Source of the DNA: Candidatus Epulonipiscium sp.
GTDB lineage: Bacteria > Bacillota > Clostridia > Lachnospirales > JAAYNZ01
DNA: 44,834 nt
Assembly: GCA_012799415.1 (NCBI GenBank)
Contig: JAAZLH010000277.1
Span: forward strand, 1-44,834
Direction: 5' to 3'
The notes below the pieces were generated by a model, which saw only the letters and a list, made by a program, of their open reading frames with translations, searched no databases and was not told where the DNA came from. The position numbers and the translations under genes are program-made. Shown one piece after another: positions 39,762 to 44,834 of this stretch. The first letter of the stretch is position 1, and the number at the start of each line of letters is the position of its first letter.

Positions 39762-39774
39762 GGTCTTTTTAATT
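39743..39774 (-). terminator. Perfect 14-bp inverted repeat, second terminator after rplL
   Basis: AATTAAAAAGACCT (39774-39761) pairs perfectly with AGGTCTTTTTAATT (39756-39743) around TGAC. The 3' arm carries the T run. It lies 8 bases beyond the first rplL terminator and probably backs it up. Its apex doubles as the -35 element of the rpoB promoter. Confidence 0.7.
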
Positions 39775-39782
39775 ATTGTCAA

Positions 39783-39810
39783 AAAATCTCCTACTAAAAT
39801 AGGAGATTTT
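39783..39810 (-). terminator. Terminator of rplJ-rplL
   Basis: AAAATCTCCTA (39810-39800) pairs perfectly with TAGGAGATTTT (39793-39783) around a 6-nt loop and continues into T residues. It starts 4 bases after the rplL stop. Confidence 0.93.
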
Positions 39811-39814
39811 TTTA

Positions 39815-40195
39815 TTATTTTAATGTTACTTTTGCGCCTACTTCTTCTAATTTAGTTTTAATAGATTCAGCTTCTTCTTTAGGTAATCCTTCTTTCACCA
39901 TTTTAGGTGCGTTGTCTACTAAATCTTTTGCCTCTTTAAGTCCAAGACCTGTGATTTCTCTAACAACTTTGATTACTTTAATTTTTTGAGCGCCTGCGTC
40001 AGTTAACTCTACATCGAAATCTGTTTTTTCTTCTTCTGCTGCTCCTGCTCCTGCTGCTCCTCCTGCTGCTACCATTACACCTGCTGCAGCAGATACACCA
40101 AATTCTTCTTCACAAGCTGTTACTAACTCGTTTAATTCCATTACGCTTAATTCTTTTACTGCATCAACAATTTCTTGAATTGATAATTTTGCCAT
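39815..40195 (-). CDS. rplL: Large-subunit ribosomal protein L7/L12
   Basis: A 126-residue stalk protein. The N-terminal dimerisation domain ([21 protein letters not shown]), the Ala/Gly hinge rich in AAGGAAGAGAA, and the factor-binding C-terminal domain [43 protein letters not shown] are all present. Several copies bind L10 and recruit translation GTPases. Its gene follows rplJ, both under the L10 leader. Confidence 0.98.
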   Translation of the reverse strand: MAKLSIQEIVDAVKELSVMELNELVTACEEEFGVSAAAGVMVAAGGAAGAGAAEEEKTDFDVELTDAGAQKIKVIKVVREITGLGLKEAKDLVDNAPKMVKEGLPKEEAESIKTKLEEVGAKVTLK

Positions 40196-40241
40196 GGTAT
40201 CTACACCTCCGAATTTTCATATGATTTTTTATTATATACTT

Positions 40242-40751
40242 TTACTCTGTTGCGGTTTCTCCGCCTTCTTGTTGTTTCTCTGCAATGGCATTAATCACAC
40301 GTGCAAAAGATGCCATAGGTGATTTAAAGCTGCCAAGTAATGTGGAAAGTAATTGATCTTTGGGAGGAATCTTAGCAACCTTCTTAATTCCAGCCTCATC
40401 ATATAGACGACTTTCTACAACCCCTGCCTTAAATTCTAAAGCTTTATATTTTTCCGCTACTTCATTTAAGATTCTAGGACCTGTTGTAGGATCATCATAA
40501 CTAATCGCAATTGCTGTAGGGCCTGCTAAAAATTCTTTTAAAGGTTCCATATCAGTTCCTTCAATTGCAAAATTAAGCATTGTATTTTTGTAGACCTTAT
40601 ATTCTACGTTGCCTTCACGCAATTTTTTTCGAAGTTCTGTATCTTGCTCTACAGTTAAACCTCTATAGTCAAGTAATACTGCCGATTGAGCTTCACTTAA
40701 CTTATCTTTAATCTCGTTAATAATAACTTGCTTTTGTTCTATTTTCGCCAT
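40242..40751 (-). CDS. rplJ: Large-subunit ribosomal protein L10
   Basis: A 169-residue L10. IEQKQVIINEIKDKLSEAQSAVLLDYRGLTVEQDTELRKKLRE at the start is diagnostic; the C-terminal helix that carries L7/L12 dimers follows. ATG 40751 is chosen, with AAGGAGGTG upstream; a frame extension of 26 codons would run into the leader terminator. L10 with L12 binds its own leader to reduce transcription in Bacillus, and the same leader elements are visible here. Confidence 0.98.
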   Translation of the reverse strand: MAKIEQKQVIINEIKDKLSEAQSAVLLDYRGLTVEQDTELRKKLREGNVEYKVYKNTMLNFAIEGTDMEPLKEFLAGPTAIAISYDDPTTGPRILNEVAEKYKALEFKAGVVESRLYDEAGIKKVAKIPPKDQLLSTLLGSFKSPMASFARVINAIAEKQQEGGETATE

Positions 40752-40780
40752 GCCATCCACCTCCTTCATTTTTTCCAATA

Positions 40781-40812
40781 AAAAACCTCGATGTACGTAG
40801 ACAGCGAGGTTT
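40781..40812 (-). terminator. Attenuator terminator in the rplJ leader
   Basis: AAACCTCG (40812-40805) pairs with CGAGGTTT (40790-40783) around a 14-nt loop and runs into T residues. The loop contains CTGTCTACG (40804-40796), complementary to CGTAGACAG (40898-40890) of the L10-binding part, so the two folds exclude each other. Confidence 0.85.
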
Positions 40813-40852
40813 ATATGCCCATAAATCATTTAAGATTTTTTTAGAAACATAT

Positions 40853-40900
40853 ACCTCGGTAGGTTGTATCGTTATGCCTCAGGCACCTACTGTCTACGGT
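40853..40900 (-). promoter_or_regulatory. L10 leader, L10(L12)4 binding region
   Basis: The minus-strand RNA reads ACCGTAGACAGTAGGTGCC, then GGC, then CCTACCGAGGT. AGTAGGT pairs with ACCTACC-type sequence and GCC with GGC, giving the stem and internal loop of the known Firmicutes L10 leader. Transcription should start near 40923, so this is the 5' part of a leader of about 170 nt. Known mechanism in Bacillus: L10(L12)4 binding favours the downstream terminator. Confidence 0.85.
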
Positions 40901-40929
40901 ATCAATATTCTTTTTGAATTACTTACGCT

Positions 40930-40958
40930 ATTATATATAAGTTATTTGACTTTGTCAA
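40930..40958 (-). promoter_or_regulatory. Consensus sigma-A promoter of rplJ-rplL
   Basis: TTGACA (40958-40953), 17-bp spacer, TATAAT (40935-40930): perfect hexamers. It begins 4 bases after the rplA stop. Confidence 0.93.
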
Positions 40959-40962
40959 TACC

Positions 40963-41661
40963 TTATTTCTCCATTAAACGTAGTGGATTGATTTTTACTC
41001 CAGGACTCATAGTGGAAGAAATGGAAACACTTCTTAAATATTGTCCTTTTGCCGCTGCGGGTTTCGCTTTAATAATCGCATCTACTAGTGTTTTGAAGTT
41101 CTCAGACAATTTTTCAGTACCAAAAGAAACTTTACCAATAGCTACGTGGATAATATTACTTTTATCTAAACGATACTCCACTTTACCAGCTTTAATTTCT
41201 TCTATAGCTTTCGCTACATCCATGGTTACTGTTCCTGATTTTGGGTTTGGCATTAAACCTTTAGGTCCAAGCACTCGCCCAAGTCGTCCTACAACACCCA
41301 TCATATCTGGTGTGGCAACAACGACATCAAATTCCATCCAACCATCATTTTGAATTTTAGGAATGAGGTCTTCGGCACCTACAAAATCTGCACCAGCCGC
41401 TTCTGCTTCTGCTGCCTTATCACCTTTAGCAAATACAAGTACACGTACAGATTTACCTGTCCCGTGTGGTAGAACAACTGCTCCACGCACTTGTTGGTCT
41501 GCATGTCGACTGTCAACACCAAGTCGAATATGCGCTTCTACTGTTTCATCAAATTTGGCCTTCCCTATTTGTTGTATTAACTCAATCGCCTCATTTGGAT
41601 CATAAGCTTTATTTCTTTCTACCAATTTGGTAGCTTCGTTATATCTTTTTCCTCTTTTCAC
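40963..41661 (-). CDS. rplA: Large-subunit ribosomal protein L1
   Basis: A 232-residue L1. [25 protein letters not shown] at the start, [17 protein letters not shown] and [23 protein letters not shown] are diagnostic. The start is GTG 41661 with AAAGGAGG upstream. L1 forms the mobile stalk near the E site and is a translational repressor in E. coli. An L1-site mimic (41678-41710) abuts this ribosome site. Confidence 0.98.
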   Translation of the reverse strand: MKRGKRYNEATKLVERNKAYDPNEAIELIQQIGKAKFDETVEAHIRLGVDSRHADQQVRGAVVLPHGTGKSVRVLVFAKGDKAAEAEAAGADFVGAEDLIPKIQNDGWMEFDVVVATPDMMGVVGRLGRVLGPKGLMPNPKSGTVTMDVAKAIEEIKAGKVEYRLDKSNIIHVAIGKVSFGTEKLSENFKTLVDAIIKAKPAAAKGQYLRSVSISSTMSPGVKINPLRLMEK

Positions 41662-41677
41662 AAGTATAACCTCCTTT

Positions 41678-41710
41678 GTGGTATTGTCGGGGATGCAAAC
41701 ACCCTCCCAC
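41678..41710 (-). promoter_or_regulatory. L1-binding site mimic before rplA
   Basis: The minus-strand RNA reads GTGGGAGGG, an 11-nt segment, then CCGACAATACCAC. GTGG pairs with CCAC, and GGG with CCC, leaving an asymmetric internal loop with GA on one side and an AATA-ending strand on the other. This is the core of the L1 site in 23S rRNA (GGUGGGAGG...AAUACCAC). It ends directly at AAAGGAGG of rplA, so bound L1 would block initiation. Confidence 0.82.
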
Positions 41711-41731
41711 GAATGTATAACCTTTTTAAAA

Positions 41732-42157
41732 TTAATCTTTGATTGTAATACCCATGCTTCTTGCTGTACCTTCTACCATGCTCATGGCTGCCTCTACAGT
41801 AGCTGCATTTAAATCGGGCATTTTTAATTCGGCGATTTTTCTAACTTCTTCTCTGGAAATTGTGGCTACTTTTGTTTTATTAGGTGTCCCAGATCCAGAT
41901 TCAATTTTACATGCTTTTTTAAGTAAAACTGCTGCCGGGGGAGTTTTCGTGATAAAAGTAAAACTTCTATCTTGATAAACACTAATCACAACAGGAATAA
42001 TCATTCCAGCTTGTGATGCTGTTCTTTCATTAAACTCTTTTGTGAATGCCACAATATTAACACCGTGTTGCCCTAACGCAGGTCCAACCGGTGGCGCTGG
42101 TGTTGCTTTTCCAGCAGGGATTTGTAATTTTATCATTCCAGTAACTTTTTTCGCCAT
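41732..42157 (-). CDS. rplK: Large-subunit ribosomal protein L11
   Basis: A 141-residue L11. [36 protein letters not shown], the proline-rich N-domain that binds thiostrepton with 23S rRNA, and [29 protein letters not shown] are diagnostic. ATG 42157 follows GGAGGTG; a longer frame has no ribosome site and would include the L1-site mimic. L11 is needed for RelA-type stringent signalling. Confidence 0.98.
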   Translation of the reverse strand: MAKKVTGMIKLQIPAGKATPAPPVGPALGQHGVNIVAFTKEFNERTASQAGMIIPVVISVYQDRSFTFITKTPPAAVLLKKACKIESGSGTPNKTKVATISREEVRKIAELKMPDLNAATVEAAMSMVEGTARSMGITIKD

Positions 42158-42181
42158 TGTAAGCGCACCTCCTGAATAAAT

Positions 42182-42209
42182 GTGGTATTTGCGGGAATTT
42201 CCCTCCCAC
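42182..42209 (-). promoter_or_regulatory. L1-binding site mimic before rplK
   Basis: The minus-strand RNA reads GTGGGAGGG, AAATT, CCCGCAAATACCAC. GTGG pairs with CCAC and GGG with CCC, with the same GA and AATA internal loop as at 41678-41710 and in 23S rRNA. It ends 9 bases before GGAGG of rplK. In E. coli a single L1 site before rplK controls both genes. Confidence 0.8.
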
Positions 42210-42259
42210 TCATCAAGCAATATTACATTTTGTTATGATCCAAATGACACGAGTCATTG

Positions 42260-42778
42260 CTATACTTTTTGAATCTGATCAAAATCCAGCTCTACAGGCG
42301 TGTCCCGCCCAAACATGGATAACCGAACAATAACAGTTCGCTTGTGTAGATGGATTTCTTTGACGATACCAATGGAGCTTTCAAAGGGTCCTCGAACCAC
42401 CTTGACTGCATCTCCAACTTCTAGATCTATTTTTGTGGTTGTCATGTCGATCCCCATGGCTAGAACTTCTGTTTCAGATAAAGGGACAGGCTTAGATCCA
42501 GGACCTACAAACCCTGTAACTCCTCTAGTATTACGAACTACATACCATGTGTCGTCATTCATATGCATTTTGATCAAAACATAACCCGGAAACACTTTAC
42601 GCTGTACAGTTTTGCGCTTCCCGTTCTTTTCTTCTACTGAATCTTGCATGGGAACAACTACTTCAAGAATTTGATCTTGCATGTTACGATTTTCAATAAT
42701 TTTTTCGATATTGGCTTTCACCTTATTCTCATATCCAGAATAAGTATGTACCACATACCATTTAACCTGTTCCGACAT
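42260..42778 (-). CDS. nusG: Transcription termination/antitermination protein NusG
   Basis: A 172-residue NusG. The N-terminal NGN domain (VKWYVVHTYSGYENKVKANIEKI, VFPGYVLIKMHMNDDTWYVVRNTRGVTGFVG) binds the polymerase clamp, and the C-terminal KOW domain (VGDAVKVVRGPFESSIGIVKEIH) binds S10 or Rho. ATG 42778 has AAAGGATGG upstream; a start seven codons earlier has none. It follows secE by 24 bases. A 6-bp hairpin (42258-42243) lies near its 3' end. Confidence 0.98.
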   Translation of the reverse strand: MSEQVKWYVVHTYSGYENKVKANIEKIIENRNMQDQILEVVVPMQDSVEEKNGKRKTVQRKVFPGYVLIKMHMNDDTWYVVRNTRGVTGFVGPGSKPVPLSETEVLAMGIDMTTTKIDLEVGDAVKVVRGPFESSIGIVKEIHLHKRTVIVRLSMFGRDTPVELDFDQIQKV

Positions 42779-42802
42779 AATACCATCCTTTACATCCATT
42801 AT

Positions 42803-42994
42803 CTATCGAACGATCAGATGAATCCCTGTACCTATTACAAAATCCATGACGGAAATTATAACACCTACAAGAACTGATAAAACAATGACAGTTGTTGTTT
42901 GTTTCAATAACGTTTGACGATTGGGCCAAATAATCTTTTTAAATTCTGATTTGAATCCTTTGTAGAACTTTTGTACCGAATTGTTATCTGCCAT
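42803..42994 (-). CDS. secE: Protein translocase subunit SecE
   Basis: A 63-residue short SecE with a single C-terminal membrane helix (TTTVIVLSVLVGVIISVMDFVIG) preceded by the conserved amphipathic FKSEFKKIIWPNRQTLLKQT. ATG 42994 is chosen with GGGAGGGG upstream; a start 24 codons earlier would overlap rpmG. It clamps SecY (16074-17333). Confidence 0.97.
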   Translation of the reverse strand: MADNNSVQKFYKGFKSEFKKIIWPNRQTLLKQTTTVIVLSVLVGVIISVMDFVIGTGIHLIVR

Positions 42995-43029
42995 AGGCTC
43001 ACTTCCCCTCCCAAGGTATTTATACTTTT

Positions 43030-43179
43030 TTACTTGGTTTCCCTGTGTGCTGTATGGGTTTTGCAAAACTTACAAAACTTTTTCGTTTCCAAACGATCCG
43101 GATGGTTTTTCTTGTCTTTTGTTGTATGATAATTTCTTTGCTTGCATTCTGTACAAGCTAAAGTAATTTTGGTTCGCAC
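43030..43179 (-). CDS. rpmG: Large-subunit ribosomal protein L33, zinc-type
   Basis: A 49-residue L33 starting at GTG 43179, 8 nt after GGAGG. Cys9/Cys12 and Cys36/Cys39 are the zinc pairs of the C+ form. A longer frame to 43254 begins at the -10 box and cannot be translated from the mapped promoter. First gene of the rpmG-secE-nusG-rplK-rplA unit. Confidence 0.97.
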   Translation of the reverse strand: MRTKITLACTECKQRNYHTTKDKKNHPDRLETKKFCKFCKTHTAHRETK

Positions 43180-43225
43180 AACTTCCACCTCCACTGAATA
43201 AAATTTGCTGATTAAAAATGGGCAT

Positions 43226-43290
43226 AAAAAAAAGACCCGCTTAACTCTATCCACTATATCATAAGGATTTTAGAAAGTCAAGGTCTTTTT
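43226..43290 (-). repeat. Inverted repeat enclosing the rpmG promoter
   Basis: AAAAAGACC (43290-43282) and GGTCTTTTTTTT (43237-43226) can pair as 9 bp and end in a T run, so they could form a terminator for the flagellar genes. The loop of about 44 nt holds the whole rpmG promoter, with an inner ATCC/GGAT pairing. The 5' arm plus -35 shares the 14-mer AAAAAGACCTTGAC with the rpoB promoter region. Confidence 0.6.
43253..43281 (-). promoter_or_regulatory. Sigma-A promoter of rpmG-secE-nusG-rplK-rplA
   Basis: TTGACT (43281-43276), 17-bp spacer, TATAGT (43258-43253) with extended -10 TG. The -35 overlaps the stop codon region of the preceding gene. Confidence 0.87.
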
Positions 43291-43730
43291 GGTGGTTGCT
43301 TTTTATAAATTTTTGCCACATAATCAGGGCTATACTGGACTTGGCGCAATCGCTCATGCATTTGTTTCATCTGTTTTTGCATCAACTCTTTTATCTGTTT
43401 TTCCTCTTTATAAATCAATTGCATCAAATCCGTAATTTGACCAATCACCTGCTGAAGCTTTTGGATTTCTGCCCCATATATAGAGCTTTCTGTTACAATT
43501 AAATCCCGTAGTTGCTGATATTTTTGCATGAACTCATGATCAATAACTTGAATTTCTTCCATCACTTTCTGCTTCTTTTTCACTAATTCATGAAAATGGG
43601 CTTCTTTCGATTGTTCTAATACCACTCTTTGGCCCCTCGTTAACTTTACTACTTCTTGTAACTCCTGTGCCTTTTGTTTTAAAAGATCATATAGAGAATC
43701 AAGTTGGGCCCGAATAAATTCTTTATTCAT
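43278..43730 (-). CDS. Coiled-coil flagellar protein, FliT/FlgN-like
   Basis: A 150-residue, highly charged, almost wholly helical protein (for example VVLEQSKEAHFHELVKKKQKVMEEIQVIDHEF and IYKEEKQIKELMQKQMKQMHERL). It overlaps the end of fliS by 8 bases, and fliT follows fliS in many bacteria. A role as an export chaperone for the filament cap or hook-junction proteins is inferred from position and helical character; sequence similarity alone is weak. Confidence 0.65.
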   Translation of the reverse strand: MNKEFIRAQLDSLYDLLKQKAQELQEVVKLTRGQRVVLEQSKEAHFHELVKKKQKVMEEIQVIDHEFMQKYQQLRDLIVTESSIYGAEIQKLQQVIGQITDLMQLIYKEEKQIKELMQKQMKQMHERLRQVQYSPDYVAKIYKKQPPKRP

Positions 43731-44127
43731 TCACAATTGCTTGAGCCATCGGCCTTTTTTTAGCCAATTGCATTGCTTCTTTCCATGTATCTCTTAATTC
43801 TTTTAAAAGCCCACGAACTTCTTCCATGATTTCTTTATCTTTTTGAATATTTCCTTCAACTGTTCTTCTATATAAATAATCATATAAGAGAACAAAACTT
43901 TCCGATATTTCATACTGGTCATCTAAAGATAATTGAAATTCTTGAATGATGTCTTGTACACGCATATTTAAAACATGAGCGGCTTCAAAATCTTTATCTT
44001 CTAAAGCTTTAATATTTTGGTTGCAAAATTTCAAAGCACCATCATAAAGCATAAGAGTTAACTCTTCTTTTGTTGCTGTTAGTATCGCATTATTTCTATA
44101 TGTCTGATAAGGATTATTAGGTATCAT
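43723..44127 (-). CDS. fliS: Flagellar export chaperone FliS
   Basis: A 134-residue FliS, which binds the flagellin C-terminus and prevents early polymerisation. NPYQTYRNNAILTATKEELTLMLYDGALKFCNQ at the start is diagnostic, and the four-helix pattern follows with FVLLYDYLYRRTVEGN. Full length. It lies 301 bases after flaG, with no fliD between, and is translationally linked to the next gene. Confidence 0.95.
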   Translation of the reverse strand: MIPNNPYQTYRNNAILTATKEELTLMLYDGALKFCNQNIKALEDKDFEAAHVLNMRVQDIIQEFQLSLDDQYEISESFVLLYDYLYRRTVEGNIQKDKEIMEEVRGLLKELRDTWKEAMQLAKKRPMAQAIVNE

Positions 44128-44428
44128 TACCTTTCATCTCCTCCCTTTCTTTAAACCCTAGATCTTAGAAACTATTACCTATCAAAAGGTAGGTCCCCTT
44201 CTAGTAGAGATAACTGCCAAGTTATAGTACATCTTTATTATACCGCATTTATTATTTATATGCTACTATTGAACCAAAAGTGTGCACACCACTTTTCAAA
44301 TGAACGAAGAAAGTTTGATCTTCTACAAGCAAGGTAAAACTTTCTAGCCCATAAAAGAAATAGCAATTCATCCTCCACTAAGAAGTAAGGAATTCTTGCT
44401 ACATTATAGTATACTATGATCAGTAATC
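44128..44428. other. Intergenic region between flaG and fliS
   Basis: No gene is supported; in many genomes fliD lies at this place. On the minus strand there are two hairpins, AAAAGTG/CACTTTT (44296-44276) and GAAAGTTT/AAACTTTC (44344-44309), neither with a good T tract. A TATAAT (44242-44237) stands about 110 bases before fliS but has a poor -35 (TAGCAT). A small ACCTA/TAGGT hairpin lies near 44180-44200. A promoter for fliS is therefore uncertain. Confidence 0.45.
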
Positions 44429-44815
44429 TTATCTACGCTCATCGATAACAATGCCTGCTAACTCCCATAAGTTTGCAACCATATCCAAAACTTTTTCCGG
44501 AGGCAACTCTCGTATCACTTCTTTCGTAGCTGAGTTAATTACTTTCACCATAATCTGTTTTGTTTTTTCATGGATACTAAACTCAAACTCTGCATAAACC
44601 CCTTGTAATTTTTGGTTGGCTTTTTCAATAGCATCAATGACTACTTTTTCTGCAACGCTAGGGTTATACTCTGGGTTTTGCTGAACAAAATCTTTAATAT
44701 TTCTCTTTAATTGCTCTTGGGTTCCTACTGATGACTCCTGTACTTTAGTTGGAGATGACTCGTGCATTTTTGGCCGAGCTTCAAAAGAAGTAGTTCCCAT
44801 GGATTCAATACGCAT
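44429..44815 (-). CDS. flaG: Flagellar protein FlaG
   Basis: A 128-residue FlaG-family protein. After a low-complexity Ser/Thr/Glu-rich N-terminus, the conserved domain has LQGVYAEFEFSIHEKTKQIMVKVINSATKEVIRELPPEKVLDMVANLWELAGIVIDE. ATG 44815 follows AGGGGTG at 6 nt; a GTG three codons upstream is possible. FlaG influences filament length in some bacteria; its exact role is unknown. The gene is complete, but its promoter lies outside the window. Confidence 0.92.
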   Translation of the reverse strand: MRIESMGTTSFEARPKMHESSPTKVQESSVGTQEQLKRNIKDFVQQNPEYNPSVAEKVVIDAIEKANQKLQGVYAEFEFSIHEKTKQIMVKVINSATKEVIRELPPEKVLDMVANLWELAGIVIDERR

Positions 44816-44834
44816 AACTCCCACCCCTGTCTCC

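Overview
The window is a low-GC Firmicutes chromosome segment, most likely an anaerobic member of the Clostridia. The evidence is an AT-rich sequence with strong Shine-Dalgarno sites, the clostridial S10-spc-alpha gene order with a KOW-domain protein between map and infA, zinc-type S4, S14, L33 and L36, an L7Ae-like protein ahead of rpsL, and a [2Fe-2S]-containing glycerol-3-phosphate dehydrogenase cluster. A genus such as Alkaliphilus or a relative is only an inference. Every gene lies on the minus strand, so transcription runs from high to low coordinates. I see no tRNA or rRNA gene, insertion sequence, prophage or CRISPR array.

Layout in transcription order: flaG, fliS and a FliT-like coiled-coil gene (44815-43278); rpmG-secE-nusG-rplK-rplA (43179-40963); rplJ-rplL with an L10-type attenuator (40751-39815); rpoB-rpoC behind a long structured leader (39363-31933); an L7Ae-like gene, rpsL, rpsG, fusA and tuf (31848-27053); then the S10-spc-alpha block from rpsJ to rplQ (26736-10741), which includes secY, adk, map, infA and rpmJ. 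A strong terminator ends that block. Next come the ECF vitamin-transporter module ecfA1-ecfA2-ecfT with truA (10617-7344) and rplM-rpsI (7187-6330). After these comes a glycerol-3-phosphate cluster (5954-2311) that includes its own GlpP antiterminator and is followed by a HAD phosphatase (2262-1471). The window ends with a substrate-binding lipoprotein and the 5' part of its ABC permease (1141-1).

Together the genes form the core gene-expression machinery: RNA polymerase subunits, NusG, more than 30 ribosomal proteins, three translation factors (IF-1, EF-G, EF-Tu), and the export parts SecY and SecE. Eleven near-consensus sigma-A promoters, each with a 17-bp spacer, divide the genes into transcription units, and several overlap the 3' end of the preceding gene.

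The coding content is ordinary, and the interest lies in the non-coding RNA. I see two 23S-rRNA-like L1 sites, before rplK and before rplA; an L10 attenuator with a visible competing pairing; a multi-branched leader before rpsJ; a 26-bp interrupted hairpin between rplB and rpsS; a structured rpsL-rpsG spacer; a roughly 300-nt rpoB leader with mutually exclusive hairpins; and a terminator-like leader before the glp cluster that probably responds to the cluster's own GlpP. All RNA structures were folded by eye and need covariation or energy calculations.
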